The notes under the pieces: generated by a model
Database searches by the model: none
Seen by the model: the letters and a program-made list of their open reading frames with translations, nothing else
What the model was told of the DNA's origin: nothing
Position numbers and translations under genes: made by a program
Shown: one piece after another, positions 37,917 through 49,661 of the stretch
Position numbering within the stretch: the stretch's first letter is position 1
How the letters are laid out: each line of letters opens with the position of its first letter
DNA from: Acinetobacter brisouisimilis
GTDB lineage: Bacteria; Pseudomonadota; Gammaproteobacteria; Pseudomonadales; Moraxellaceae
Direction of reading: 5' to 3'
DNA length: 64,000 bases
Assembly (NCBI RefSeq): GCF_000368265.1
Contig: NZ_KB851218.1
Location: forward strand, 310,001 to 374,000

Positions 37917-38137
37917 AAGATTCAGATCGAGTAAATCCATGACGGGTTTACTCGATGTTTTATTGATTTATGTTTTCACAAATACTAAGTAATTTATCTA
38001 AGTTTACATTTCGCAGGCAAGTTTTCATGGTCTGTTCATGATTTTAAAACTGTTCCAACAAAATCTTCATTCGCACCTACCACAAATCTGTTTAAATAAA
38101 ATTGTCGAAACAACAGCAATAACAAGTGGAGAATTTT

Positions 38138-38434
38138 ATGAAACGTCTAGCCCAAGGAATTGTTTTATCTTTAGCTGCAACTTTAGCTGCAGGGTCAGTA
38201 TTTGCTCAACCAAATGACCCACACTATGTCAAACAAACCGTTACAACAACTGAGTGGCGCGTGGGTCATGCTGTACCGCCAGAGCATTTCAGACGTGCAC
38301 ATGCTGTAGATTATCGTCACTATAAAAGATTACATCACCCTGCACGCCATCAACAATGGTATCAAGTCAACCCACATAAATACGTTTTGGTAAACACTGA
38401 CAACCATCGTGTGATTAAAGTAGTTCATCGTTAA
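38138..38434 (+). CDS. RcnB-like small periplasmic protein
   Basis: 98-residue exported protein with signal peptide MKRLAQGIVLSLAATLAAGSVFA, then a His/Arg/Tyr-rich mature part (VPPEHFRRAHAVDYRHYKRLHHPARHQQWYQVNPHKYVLVN). It resembles the RcnB family of nickel/cobalt-homeostasis proteins, whose mature domain has the same YRHY...LHPP-W--V-H-YVLV outline. GTGGAGA before ATG. A metal role is suggested by the many His but not shown. Its own terminator follows. Confidence 0.8.
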   Translation: MKRLAQGIVLSLAATLAAGSVFAQPNDPHYVKQTVTTTEWRVGHAVPPEHFRRAHAVDYRHYKRLHHPARHQQWYQVNPHKYVLVNTDNHRVIKVVHR

Positions 38435-38444
38435 TTTCAGGCAT

Positions 38445-38472
38445 AAAAAAGAGGGCATCTGCCCTCTTTTTT
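38445..38472. terminator. Bidirectional terminator between rcnB-like gene and adhP
   Basis: AAAAAAGAGGGC-ATCT-GCCCTCTTTTTT, a perfect 12-bp stem between convergent genes. Confidence 0.93.
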
Positions 38473-38484
38473 ATTGCTTCTGAT

Positions 38485-39516
38485 TTATAAAGCTAAATCA
38501 ATCACAATGCGTCCATCAATCTTGCCATGTTCCATGCGCTCAAAAATATCATTAATATTTTCAAGTGGTTCAACATGAATATGTGCTTTGACTTTGCCAC
38601 GCGCGGCAATATCTAGTGCTTCTTTTAAATCCAAACGCGTTCCTACAATCGAACCGCGCACGGTAATTCCCTCCAGCACCATATCAAAAATCGACAGATC
38701 AAATTTACCTGGTGGCAGACCGTTCAAGACCATTGTGCCTCCACGACGCACAATCGAAACTGCCTGTTCAAAGGCTTTCGGAGAAACTGCAGTCACCAAT
38801 ACTCCATGACAACCCTCCCCTGAAGCTTTTAGAACCTCCTCTTTGACATTCACTTTCAGGGCATTAATTCCCACATCTGCACCCAGCTCTTTTGCCAATG
38901 CAAGTTTTGAATCATCTACATCAATCGCAATCACATTAAAACCCATGGTTTTAGCATATTGAATCGCAACATGACCCAAACCACCAATCCCTGAAATAGC
39001 AACCCAGTCTCCTGTTTTGGCTTCAGTCATTTTCAAGCCTTTGTACACAGTCACACCTGCACACAAGATTGGCGCAATTTCAAACAGATCGACACCTTCA
39101 GGAATCACGCCAACATAATCACCATCGGCAAGGCAATATTCTGCAAAACTGCCATTTACCGAATAACCTGAATTTTGCTGTTTCTTACACAAGGTTTCCC
39201 AACCTGCATAACAATGATCACAATGTCCACAAGCCGAATACAACCACGGAATTCCTACTTTATCGCCCACTTTCAAATGAGTAATACCTTCACCAACTTC
39301 TACAACCTCTCCCACACCTTCATGCCCAGGAATAAAGGGAACCGTCGGTTTGATCGGCCAGTCACCATGCATAGCATGCAGATCAGTATGGCAAACACCC
39401 GTCGCAATGACTTTGACCAAGACTTTACCTGCACTCACTTTCGGAATCGGAACCTCTTGAATTTCTAGGGGTTGATTAAATGCTGTCACTACAGCGGCCT
39501 TCATTGTACTTCCCAT
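38485..39516 (-). CDS. adhP: Zinc-dependent alcohol dehydrogenase, AdhP type
   Basis: 343-residue NAD-dependent medium-chain dehydrogenase. The catalytic zinc site is seen in [14 protein letters not shown] and GHEGVG, the structural zinc in [15 protein letters not shown], and the NAD fold in [17 protein letters not shown]. It oxidises primary alcohols such as ethanol to aldehydes. ATG at 39516 has AAGGAG 6 nt upstream, so the short MGST extension is real. Single gene with a terminator. Confidence 0.94.
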   Translation of the reverse strand: MGSTMKAAVVTAFNQPLEIQEVPIPKVSAGKVLVKVIATGVCHTDLHAMHGDWPIKPTVPFIPGHEGVGEVVEVGEGITHLKVGDKVGIPWLYSACGHCDHCYAGWETLCKKQQNSGYSVNGSFAEYCLADGDYVGVIPEGVDLFEIAPILCAGVTVYKGLKMTEAKTGDWVAISGIGGLGHVAIQYAKTMGFNVIAIDVDDSKLALAKELGADVGINALKVNVKEEVLKASGEGCHGVLVTAVSPKAFEQAVSIVRRGGTMVLNGLPPGKFDLSIFDMVLEGITVRGSIVGTRLDLKEALDIAARGKVKAHIHVEPLENINDIFERMEHGKIDGRIVIDLAL

Positions 39517-39755
39517 GTTATGCTCCTTATTATTTCTATTGGTGAAAATGACTATTATGATAGGTGCTAAATTTAAGAATCATTCTCATCCATAAAGTAA
39601 AATGACATAGGTAGGTGCTTGGTAGGTTTTATGTAATTCAAAATTATGTTTTGAGAATTAATTTAACCAGCGAAAGCCCTTTTGAAATAGCCAGTTAGAA
39701 GATTAACTCCAAAATAGTGACGTTGATCTCCTCATTTTCGATACGTAAATCATAT

Positions 39756-40211
39756 ATGCAACTTATTCTTTTTATTGGGATTCAGGCGGCTGGGAAATCT
39801 ACATTTTATCAACAATATTTTTATCGCACGCATTTGCGTATCAATCTGGACATGCTTAAAACCCGTCATCGGGAAAATATCATTTTTGAAGCTTGTCTTG
39901 CCTCAAAAACCAAATGTGTAATTGATAACACCAACGTCAGCATCGAAGATCGTGCTCGTTATATTCAACGTGCACAGCAGGCAGGATTTCAGATTTTAGC
40001 TTATTATTTTGAAACGGCATTAAGTCACGCCTTGGAACGTAATGCCGAGCGCCAAGGCAAAGCCAGAATACCCGATCAAGGCGTGCATGCTACACATCGA
40101 CGTTTACAAATCCCGCAGCTTAGTGAAGGATTTGATGAAATTTACAAGGTAAAAATCAGCACACACGGGCAATTTTCCATTCAATTGATTGCTGATCAAT
40201 CGCAAGTTTAA
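39756..40211 (+). CDS. P-loop kinase (polynucleotide kinase-like)
   Basis: 151-residue soluble NTPase. Walker A is GIQAAGKST at the very N-terminus, CVIDNTNVSIEDRARYI resembles the DNTN segment of polynucleotide kinase-type proteins, and a lid region with RNAERQGKARIP follows. The whole outline is that of small AAA/Zeta-like kinases that phosphorylate RNA, DNA or small molecules; the substrate cannot be told. Start at ATG 39756; a GTG 13 codons upstream is possible, and no ribosome site is strong for either. It overlaps the next, convergent gene by 4 nt. Confidence 0.78.
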   Translation: MQLILFIGIQAAGKSTFYQQYFYRTHLRINLDMLKTRHRENIIFEACLASKTKCVIDNTNVSIEDRARYIQRAQQAGFQILAYYFETALSHALERNAERQGKARIPDQGVHATHRRLQIPQLSEGFDEIYKVKISTHGQFSIQLIADQSQV

Positions 40212-40513
40212 TCGGGCTTTTGTGCTTCGCGCCATTGTTTAAATGCTGCAAAGATCGCTGCCTTTTCTGTAGTTGTCGCTTCATGCTGTTGCATAAAAGA
40301 AAAATCACCACGAAAAACTGCTGCGACAACCTGCTTAGCCAACTCAACAATACTGTCTCGCCCCTGTCGTTGATACGCTTCGATCTGCTGTGCAGTTAAA
40401 TGCAAATCCCAGTTATAAGTGACTGCGCTATTATCCACGCTCACACTCAAATACAGTTGTTGTTGATCTTGGTACAATTCCCAAAAATGCGGTTCTATTT
40501 CAATGAGTTTCAT
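40208..40513 (-). CDS. Hypothetical protein, paralogue of the 14920-15243 protein
   Basis: 101 residues, soluble, no known domain. It shares the full outline of the 107-residue protein at 14920-15243 (M-LIEI-P--WELY start, Q--QG-D/E-I--LAK centre, AF--W end). Composition is closer to the host genome than that of the other copy. It is convergent with and overlaps the P-loop kinase gene by 4 nt. No function proposed beyond the paralogy; an immunity-type role is possible for both. Confidence 0.7.
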   Translation of the reverse strand: MKLIEIEPHFWELYQDQQQLYLSVSVDNSAVTYNWDLHLTAQQIEAYQRQGRDSIVELAKQVVAAVFRGDFSFMQQHEATTTEKAAIFAAFKQWREAQKPD

Positions 40514-40614
40514 AAAGTTTTACCTGACAGCGCTCATTTCTTTTATAACATAAAAAAGAGCAGAAACAGGCACGACCTTGGCATAGCATCGAGTGATTCA
40601 AAACGAGGAAAAAC

Positions 40615-40725
40615 ATGACCAACAAAGCATTAGCATGCAATTTAACGAACGAGATATGCATGGCACTACAATCAAACTGCCCGTACTTTTTCGCTCATGC
40701 AGAGCAACGTACTGTAGTCTGTTGA
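40615..40725 (+). CDS. Possible 36-residue Cys-containing microprotein
   Basis: A short frame beginning ATGACCAACAAAGCA, preceded by GAGGAA four bases before ATG, codes for 36 residues with four Cys (positions 8, 15, 22 and 36) at seven-residue spacing for the first three: MTNKALAC...EIC...SNC...VVC. It lacks a signal peptide. The regular Cys spacing and the good ribosome site are the only support. It could be a metal-binding or regulatory peptide, or chance. Too short for most gene callers. Confidence 0.4.
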   Translation: MTNKALACNLTNEICMALQSNCPYFFAHAEQRTVVC

Positions 40726-40830
40726 AATGGCAAAAGCCTTATGTGACTCGTCCAAGGTGATTTAGCCATTTGAAGCTACATTTTTTAAAAATTATCAATA
40801 AATTAAATATCTATGCACAAATTTCCATAA

Positions 40831-40858
40831 AAAAAGCCACTCTTTCGAGTGGCTTTTT
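40831..40858 (-). terminator. Terminator of the atp operon
   Basis: GCCACTC-TTTC-GAGTGGC with A5/T5 flanks, about 20 nt after the atpC stop. Confidence 0.92.
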
Positions 40859-40875
40859 CAATCTCAAACCGTCTC

Positions 40876-41295
40876 TTATTGAGCGCGGTTTTTGATTTTA
40901 CGGATAGTTTCAAGCTGAGCAGCAGTTTCTGCAAGAGCAGCCAATGCAGCAGCAGAGTCCAAATCACTTTTTTGGTTGGCAAGCAATTGTTCAGCGTTTT
41001 TACGCGCTTCCATAATCGCAGCTTCATCCAAGTTGTCAGCACGGATTGCAGTATCTGCAAGAACCGTAATGACATGTGGTTGAACTTCTAACACACCACC
41101 TGATACATAGACAATTTCTTCTGTACCATTTTCCAACTGAACACGAATCGGTCCTGGTTGAAGCAAAGTTACAAGCGGAGCATGACCAGGCATAATACCC
41201 AATTCACCACCTGCACCTTTCGCGATAAGCATAGTCACAGCGCCAGAGTAAATAGACTCTTTAACACTTACGACATCACATTGCATAGTCGCCAT
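40876..41295 (-). CDS. atpC: F0F1 ATP synthase epsilon subunit
   Basis: 139-residue central-stalk subunit that couples rotation and can inhibit ATP hydrolysis. The N-terminal beta sandwich (MQCDVVSVKESIYSG, GELGIMPGHAPLVTLL) and the C-terminal helical hairpin are both present. AAGGAG lies 8 nt before ATG. Last gene of the operon. Confidence 0.97.
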   Translation of the reverse strand: MATMQCDVVSVKESIYSGAVTMLIAKGAGGELGIMPGHAPLVTLLQPGPIRVQLENGTEEIVYVSGGVLEVQPHVITVLADTAIRADNLDEAAIMEARKNAEQLLANQKSDLDSAAALAALAETAAQLETIRKIKNRAQ

Positions 41296-41312
41296 GAGAT
41301 GATCTCCTTAAA

Positions 41313-42722
<1,410 letters not shown>

Positions 42723-42736
42723 TCAAACTAATAATG

Positions 42737-43606
42737 TTAAACGGCAGCGGCACCACCAACGATCTCAGAAATTTCCTGAGTAATCGCGGCTTGACGCAGC
42801 TTGTTATAAATAAGTTGTAGGCTCTTGATAAGGTCACCCGCGTTGTCGGTTGCAGCTTTCATTGCGACCATACGTGCAGATTGCTCACAAGCGATGTTCT
42901 CAATCACACCTTGATAAACCATAGACTCGATATAGCGAACCAATAAACCATTTAATAGCTCTTCAGCTTCTGGTTCATAGATATAGTCCCAACCGTATTG
43001 ACGGTTCAGGCTCTCATCCGTATCAGCCGCAGCTAAAGGAACAAGTTGTTCAACTTTTTGATTTTGAGTCATGGCATTGACAAAGCCGTTGGATACAAGA
43101 TAAATACGATCTAATTCGCCTTTATCAAACGCATCTAACATCACCTGTACAGAACCAGATAACTGTTCAAGACTTGGCGCATCACCTACGTTCGTAGTAG
43201 CACCAAGCACTTTACCGCCGTAGTTTTTAAAAAACGAAACCGCTTTTTGACCAATTAAAGCAAATTGAACTTCAATTGACTGCTCTTGTTGTTGTTGTAC
43301 GTGTTTAACAACTTTTTTGAACAAGTTAATGTTCAAACCACCTGCCAAACCACGATCTGAAGACACAATGATATAGCCAACGCGTTTTACTGGACGTTCA
43401 ACCATATAACGGTGTTTATATTCAGGATTCGCTTGTACCAAATGAGCAATTACACGGTGCATATTTTCGGCATACGGACGGCCTTGAGCCATGCGCTCTT
43501 GCGCACGACGCATCTTAGAAGCTGCTACCATTTGCATCGCGCGAGTAATCTTTTGCGTGCTCTTGATACTAGCTACTTTGGCGCGAATTTCTTTTAAATT
43601 TGCCAT
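42737..43606 (-). CDS. atpG: F0F1 ATP synthase gamma subunit
   Basis: 289-residue central shaft. Both long helices are readable: [32 protein letters not shown] at the N-terminus and [41 protein letters not shown] at the C-terminus. Between atpA and atpD. Confidence 0.98.
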   Translation of the reverse strand: MANLKEIRAKVASIKSTQKITRAMQMVAASKMRRAQERMAQGRPYAENMHRVIAHLVQANPEYKHRYMVERPVKRVGYIIVSSDRGLAGGLNINLFKKVVKHVQQQQEQSIEVQFALIGQKAVSFFKNYGGKVLGATTNVGDAPSLEQLSGSVQVMLDAFDKGELDRIYLVSNGFVNAMTQNQKVEQLVPLAAADTDESLNRQYGWDYIYEPEAEELLNGLLVRYIESMVYQGVIENIACEQSARMVAMKAATDNAGDLIKSLQLIYNKLRQAAITQEISEIVGGAAAV

Positions 43607-43683
43607 ACGCTTAACCTAGTATTCGAAAGCTCTTTCGAGCTTCCGAAGGTTGATCCGTGAACCAAACCTGACTAAGACTTAAC

Positions 43684-45228
43684 TTAGTAAGTTTGAGTCG
43701 CTTTAAAGCTTTCAATACCTGCTTTGATTGCAGCTTCGATGTCTTTGTTATAATCACCAGTTTCATCGATTTTTTGCATTAACGCAGCATGTTCTGAACG
43801 GAAGTAAGCAATAAGCGCAGCATCAAATGCAACGATTTTCTTCACTTCAACGTCAGCCATATAGCCTTCGTTAGATGCATAAATTGAAACAGCTTGGTCA
43901 GCAATTGAGTAAGGAGCATATTGTTTTTGCTTCATTAACTCAGTTACACGTTGACCATGTTCAAGTTGCTTACGAGTTGCTTCGTCAAGATCAGAAGCGA
44001 ACTGAGCAAATGCTGCCAATTCACGGTATTGCGCCAAAGCAGTACGGATACCACCAGACAATTTTTTGATGATTTTAGTTTGAGCAGAACCACCAACACG
44101 CGATACAGAAATACCCGCGTTCACCGCAGGACGAATACCCGCGTTGAATAATGAAGTTTCTAAGAAGATCTGACCATCTGTAATAGAAATTACGTTCGTT
44201 GGTACGAATGCAGATACGTCACCGGCTTGAGTTTCAATAATCGGCAATGCAGTTAATGAACCAGTTTGGCCTTTAACTTCACCTTTAGTGAATTGCTCAA
44301 CGTAGTCAGCAGATACACGAGAAGCACGTTCAAGAAGACGTGAGTGTAAATAGAATACGTCACCAGGATATGCTTCACGACCTGGTGGGCGGCGTAAAAG
44401 CAATGAAATTTGACGATACGCAACAGCTTGTTTAGACAAGTCATCATAAATGATTAACGCATCTTCACCGCGGTCACGGAAATATTCACCCATTGTACAG
44501 CCAGAATATGGAGCCAAATACAACATTGCTGCTGGATCGGCTGCCGCAGCTGCGACAACAGTCGTATACGCCATAGCACCAGTTTCTTCAAGCTTGCGCA
44601 CAACGTTAGCGATAGTCGATTGTTTTTGACCAATAGCTACGTATACACATTTAATGCCAGAATGTTTCTGAGCGATGATCGCATCGATCGCCATTGCTGT
44701 TTTACCAGTTTGACGGTCACCAATGATCAACTCACGTTGACCACGGCCTACAGGGATCATTGTATCTACTGATTTATAACCAGTTTGTACAGGTTGATCC
44801 ACTGATTGACGCCAAATTACACCTGGTGCTACTTTTTCAACAGCATCAGTTAATTTTGCATCAATTGGGCCTTTACCATCAATTGGGTTACCCAAAGCAT
44901 CTACGACACGACCTAAAAGTTCTGGACCAACCGGAACTTCTAATACACGGCCTGTACAACGAGCTTTTTGACCTTCTTGAAGGCCTAAGTAGTTACCTAA
45001 AACAACGACGCCCACTGAATCCTGTTCTAGGTTCAGTGCCATACCAAATAAGCCGCCGTCGAATTCGATCATTTCACCGTACATTGCATCAGCAAGGCCG
45101 TGAATACGCACAATACCGTCGGATACCATAACAATGGTACCTTCGTTTTTAGCGGTCGCGCTGGTGTCCAGATCGCCGATACGCTGTTTAATGAGCGCAC
45201 TGATCTCGGATGGATTCAGTTGTTGCAT
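43684..45228 (-). CDS. atpA: F0F1 ATP synthase alpha subunit
   Basis: 514-residue regulatory nucleotide-binding subunit. Walker [43 protein letters not shown] is the family signature. ATG at 45228 ([15 protein letters not shown]) is the start; an upstream in-frame TTG would add five residues and lacks similarity. Confidence 0.98.
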   Translation of the reverse strand: MQQLNPSEISALIKQRIGDLDTSATAKNEGTIVMVSDGIVRIHGLADAMYGEMIEFDGGLFGMALNLEQDSVGVVVLGNYLGLQEGQKARCTGRVLEVPVGPELLGRVVDALGNPIDGKGPIDAKLTDAVEKVAPGVIWRQSVDQPVQTGYKSVDTMIPVGRGQRELIIGDRQTGKTAMAIDAIIAQKHSGIKCVYVAIGQKQSTIANVVRKLEETGAMAYTTVVAAAAADPAAMLYLAPYSGCTMGEYFRDRGEDALIIYDDLSKQAVAYRQISLLLRRPPGREAYPGDVFYLHSRLLERASRVSADYVEQFTKGEVKGQTGSLTALPIIETQAGDVSAFVPTNVISITDGQIFLETSLFNAGIRPAVNAGISVSRVGGSAQTKIIKKLSGGIRTALAQYRELAAFAQFASDLDEATRKQLEHGQRVTELMKQKQYAPYSIADQAVSIYASNEGYMADVEVKKIVAFDAALIAYFRSEHAALMQKIDETGDYNKDIEAAIKAGIESFKATQTY

Positions 45229-45271
45229 TGCGCTATACCTCAATCTTTAATTAGTTCAGTCTTCTATGCAA

Positions 45272-45808
45272 TTAAGCAAGAAGACGTGTCCGCATTTTTT
45301 CAAGCTTGTTAAGCGCAGAATCATCTATCACTTGGTCGCCTGCACGAATAACCACACCCGCAATTAATGCAGGATTGACTTCTACAGTTACATCTACTGC
45401 TGCTTCAAAGCGTTTTTCTAACGCATGAGCTAGTAATTGTTCTTGTACAGAAGTCAACGGGAATGCTGATTCAATCACAACATCCACAGTATTGTTATTC
45501 TGTGATTTGAGTTGTTCGTATTCTGCAGCAATTTCAGGAAGCAAAGCCAAACGGCTGTTTTCAGCCAGCAATGTCAAAAAGTTTGACACTGCCACAGTTT
45601 GGTCTTCGCCTAAAATTTTTGCAAAAAGACTAACCTGCTCAGCAGGTGTAAGCTCAGGGCGATTTAAGTAAGCTGAAAATGCTTCATCTTGCACCGCAGC
45701 ACTGAGCAAATTTAGTGCATTTGACCAATTGTCAGTTGCACTTTGCTCAGAAGCGTAAGCAAATGCTGCTTTAGCGTATGGGCGTGCTAACGTCAAGAAT
45801 TCAGCCAT
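45272..45808 (-). CDS. atpH: F0F1 ATP synthase delta subunit
   Basis: 178-residue peripheral-stalk subunit. The N-terminal six-helix domain ([26 protein letters not shown]) binds alpha. The C-terminal segment ([29 protein letters not shown]) contacts the b subunits. Normal length. Confidence 0.97.
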   Translation of the reverse strand: MAEFLTLARPYAKAAFAYASEQSATDNWSNALNLLSAAVQDEAFSAYLNRPELTPAEQVSLFAKILGEDQTVAVSNFLTLLAENSRLALLPEIAAEYEQLKSQNNNTVDVVIESAFPLTSVQEQLLAHALEKRFEAAVDVTVEVNPALIAGVVIRAGDQVIDDSALNKLEKMRTRLLA

Positions 45809-45820
45809 AATCTGCCTCTC

Positions 45821-46291
45821 TTAAAGTTTAGCAGCCAGCTGAGTCAGCATGGCATTGTGAGCTTCTGCGTCAACTTGCTGGTTCAGGATTTTTTCTGCAC
45901 CAGTAACTGCAAGAGCAGCAACTTGTTGACGTAATTCTTCGCGCGCAGAATTGATTTCTGTATCAACAGCTTCTTTCGCTTGTTGACGAATACGCTCACC
46001 TTCAGCAGATGCTTGAATACGCGCTTCTTCGACCAATTGTGCTGCACGACGGTTCGCTTGTTCGATCAATTGAGCCGCTTGTGCTTTTGCTGCGTCTAAC
46101 TCTTGCTTTACTTGTGCTTGCGCATCAGCAAGGTCAGCTTTCGCTTTTTCTGCAGCATTTAAGCCATCAGCGATTTTACGCTGACGCTCACTAATCGCAT
46201 TGATTAGTGGTGGCCATACAAATTTCATGCAGAATGCGACAAACATCGCAAATGCAATTGCTTGACCAATCAATGTGAGGTTGATATTCAT
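45821..46291 (-). CDS. atpF: F0F1 ATP synthase b subunit
   Basis: 156-residue stator subunit: one N-terminal membrane helix (about 5-26) and a long Ala/Glu/Gln-rich coiled coil. Cotranscribed with atpE and atpH. Confidence 0.97.
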   Translation of the reverse strand: MNINLTLIGQAIAFAMFVAFCMKFVWPPLINAISERQRKIADGLNAAEKAKADLADAQAQVKQELDAAKAQAAQLIEQANRRAAQLVEEARIQASAEGERIRQQAKEAVDTEINSAREELRQQVAALAVTGAEKILNQQVDAEAHNAMLTQLAAKL

Positions 46292-46329
46292 TGCTATTCC
46301 TCAATAGTTTAATTTAGGAATTAAGCTGA

Positions 46330-46653
<324 letters not shown>

Positions 46654-46659
46654 TTACCA

Positions 46660-47538
<879 letters not shown>

Positions 47539-47633
47539 TCACACCTGGTCAATGTCAATTAATAAAAAGAGAGATGAATATCGCACGCTGCTAGATATCT
47601 CATCTTGCTCTATATATTCAATTTTTTATGCGC

Positions 47634-48032
47634 CTATACTCGTTTTTGTTGACGTGATACCCACCAAGGAGCAACCCACGACATGGCTTGAACGAGAATA
47701 AAACCACAAAACAATGCCACCGATGACAACGGCTTGACATTGCTTAAAATCAAAATCAGTCCAACGATCACAATAGCAAACTTGCCCATCATGCCTCGAT
47801 ACATATTTGAAAGCACTTGCTTTGAAGCACGCGCTCCCGCAACCCGAAAAGATTGCCAGGCAAAGTAACAATGTGCCAGCCAACAAACCAATCCGCCTAG
47901 GGCGACGCTTTTGGCTACCACGATGTCTTTAAGCACCCACGCAATCAAAGTTGCAACAGGTATCGTCAATGCTTGCAAGAAGACCAAAGCTTTCGCCAAT
48001 CGTCGGTCAATCATGCGACTTGGTCGGCTCAT
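47634..48032 (-). CDS. atpI: ATP synthase assembly protein AtpI
   Basis: 132-residue membrane protein with four helices (ALVFLQALTIPVATLIAWVL, VALGGLVCWLAHCYFAW, FAIVIVGLILILSN, SVALFCGFILVQAM), as in the AtpI/Atp1 family that assists c-ring assembly. First gene of the atp operon, about 100 nt before atpB. Weakly conserved; call rests mainly on position and helices. Confidence 0.88.
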   Translation of the reverse strand: MSRPSRMIDRRLAKALVFLQALTIPVATLIAWVLKDIVVAKSVALGGLVCWLAHCYFAWQSFRVAGARASKQVLSNMYRGMMGKFAIVIVGLILILSNVKPLSSVALFCGFILVQAMSWVAPWWVSRQQKRV

Positions 48033-48095
48033 TATTATCCACTCACAGCATAAAAGCTTGACAAGTTAACCTGATGATCGTTTTTAATCGGTGGC

Positions 48096-48124
48096 ATTAT
48101 AGAGTCCCCCCCCTAAACATGCAA
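48096..48124 (-). promoter_or_regulatory. Promoter of the atp operon
   Basis: On the minus strand TTGCAT (48124-48119), a 17-nt spacer, then TATAAT (48101-48096), about 65 nt upstream of atpI. The spacer contains a run of eight G. Confidence 0.75.
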
Positions 48125-48202
48125 TCTTTTCCCGACTTAAGACGTATGATTTTCAAATAATCTATATATTTTTAATTTCCTATTAAGATTCTCTTGATTT
48201 GA

Positions 48203-49042
48203 TTATTTTCGTATGTTTCTTGCGCAATTTTGAATATTTTTTGCTAAATCCGTCCAACCCTGAACAAAGTCATTTTCTGCGCTCATACTTTCGTCTACTG
48301 CCTGAAAACGCACAGGCTGCAAGATTTGATATTGGCTATTTGCCTGCCCTTCTGCCAACAAGCACATTTGTGGATACGGACGATGATCATTGAGGTACTT
48401 AATTTGAGTGACTGTAGCAGGAATGTGCGGGTCGGTACTTAAAGCACCTGCAAGATGTAAATTGAGTGCATGTTCCAGATACTGATAAGCATCATGATAT
48501 GACCAATAGTCAACCGTGTTTCTATAAGTACCGACTTGCTTACTTCTCAGCAATAGCTGCTGAGCAAAAGTTTTTGCATTTGCCCAATATTGAGCTTTAT
48601 GTTCAGGGTGCTGCTGCGAACGTAGTGCAGCAATAAAAAAGCCAATTCGAACCGCATTATTCGGGTCTAGCCAAACATGTGTATCGATGGTATTGGCAAT
48701 CGGTTTTCCCTGCACATCTCGCACTGGAAAAGTTCCTAAAATCTTAGAGTTCAGCAGCGAGATTGCTCGGGGATTATGTCCCAGTAGCTTATCCAGTGGC
48801 GCCTCATGTGCTTTACCCAGCCAGATCACCAGCTCTGCATATTGGACTGCTTTTCGGTTGTCTGGTGTCAGCTGTACATCATGCCCAGATTGATTTCCCA
48901 GTAATAAAGTTGGCGTCTCAACACCTTTGGTCACTTCTTTAGCGATTAAGTATAAAGGGTGAATGGATATAACCAAGCCCTGTGCCCATAAACTGCTACT
49001 CATACACAGCAAGACACACGCTGCAAAAAAACGCGCCATCAT
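48203..49042 (-). CDS. znuA: Zinc ABC transporter periplasmic binding protein
   Basis: 279-residue exported zinc-binding protein with a signal peptide (MMARFFAACVLLCMSSSLWA). The cluster-A9 features are ISIHPLYLIAKEVTKG, GHDVQLTPDNRKAVQ (His ligand), THVWLDPNN (His ligand), and a further His in WSYHDAYQYLEH. The His-rich loop usual in E. coli ZnuA is absent. ATG at 49042 is chosen for the signal peptide fit; GTG/ATG further upstream (49069) are possible. Divergent from zur-znuC-znuB across a Zur-box-like dyad. Confidence 0.92.
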   Translation of the reverse strand: MMARFFAACVLLCMSSSLWAQGLVISIHPLYLIAKEVTKGVETPTLLLGNQSGHDVQLTPDNRKAVQYAELVIWLGKAHEAPLDKLLGHNPRAISLLNSKILGTFPVRDVQGKPIANTIDTHVWLDPNNAVRIGFFIAALRSQQHPEHKAQYWANAKTFAQQLLLRSKQVGTYRNTVDYWSYHDAYQYLEHALNLHLAGALSTDPHIPATVTQIKYLNDHRPYPQMCLLAEGQANSQYQILQPVRFQAVDESMSAENDFVQGWTDLAKNIQNCARNIRK

Positions 49043-49081
49043 GTTCAAACGATCTCTATATATCATCACTTGGGATTTTAT

Positions 49082-49094
49082 GTTACACTATAAC
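49082..49094. promoter_or_regulatory. Zur-box-like operator
   Basis: GTTACACTATAAC is an inverted repeat of the GTTATA-N-TATAAC form associated with Zur in this group, with one mismatch. It lies in the 121-nt divergent region, so it could repress znuA and zur-znuCB together when zinc is ample. TGTTATA at 49112 may be a second half-site. Confidence 0.65.
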
Positions 49095-49163
49095 ACCAAA
49101 AATAGTGATATTGTTATAAAAGAGTTAACTTATCTGTTTTGATGCACCATAGGTGAGATATTT

Positions 49164-49661
49164 ATGAGTTCATGTTCGCATTCACATGCCAATACCTTAC
49201 ATGAGGTACATGACCACGGCGATATTCAAGTCCGCCTAGAGCAAGCAGAGGCATTGTGTCTAGCGACTGGTGCACGTCTTACACCGTTGCGTAAGGAAGT
49301 TCTGCATTTAATTTTAAATGCTTCTGGACCGATTGGTGCGTATGACATTCTGGCAAAAATAAAAAATACCTCAGATAAACCTGCTGCACCACCAACCGTT
49401 TACCGTAGCTTGGACTTTTTACTGGATAAAGGCTTGATTCATCGTCTAAGTTCAATTAATGCCTTTATTCCTTGCTGCCACCCTCGTGAAGGTCATCAGG
49501 CAGCATTTTTAATCTGTGTGAGCTGCAAAGCCGTTAAAGAAGCTTCTGCCGATGCCTTAATGGCACATCTCAACGCATTAGCACATTCGGATGAATTTAA
49601 TATTCATCACACCATTATTGAAATTTCAGGAAAATGCCAACAGTGCACACAACGTCACTAA
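49164..49661 (+). CDS. zur: Zinc-uptake regulator Zur (Fur family)
   Basis: 165-residue Fur-family repressor. The winged-helix region reads LCLATGARLTPLRKEVLHLILNASGPIGAYDILAKI...PPTVYRSLDFLLDKGLIHRL; zinc sites are in HPREGHQAAFLICVSCK and a C-terminal CQQC. His-rich N-terminus (SHSHANTLHEVHDH). First gene of zur-znuC-znuB. It overlaps znuC by 28 nt, so the three are likely coupled. Identified as Zur, not Fur, by the linkage to znu genes and the Cys pairs. Confidence 0.93.
   Translation: MSSCSHSHANTLHEVHDHGDIQVRLEQAEALCLATGARLTPLRKEVLHLILNASGPIGAYDILAKIKNTSDKPAAPPTVYRSLDFLLDKGLIHRLSSINAFIPCCHPREGHQAAFLICVSCKAVKEASADALMAHLNALAHSDEFNIHHTIIEISGKCQQCTQRH

Larger units (their letters stand above)
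40514..40875. other. Intergenic region before the atp operon end
   Basis: 362 nt. It contains the 36-codon microprotein frame (40615-40725) and the atp operon terminator (40831-40858). The remainder holds nothing I recognise. Confidence 0.6.
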
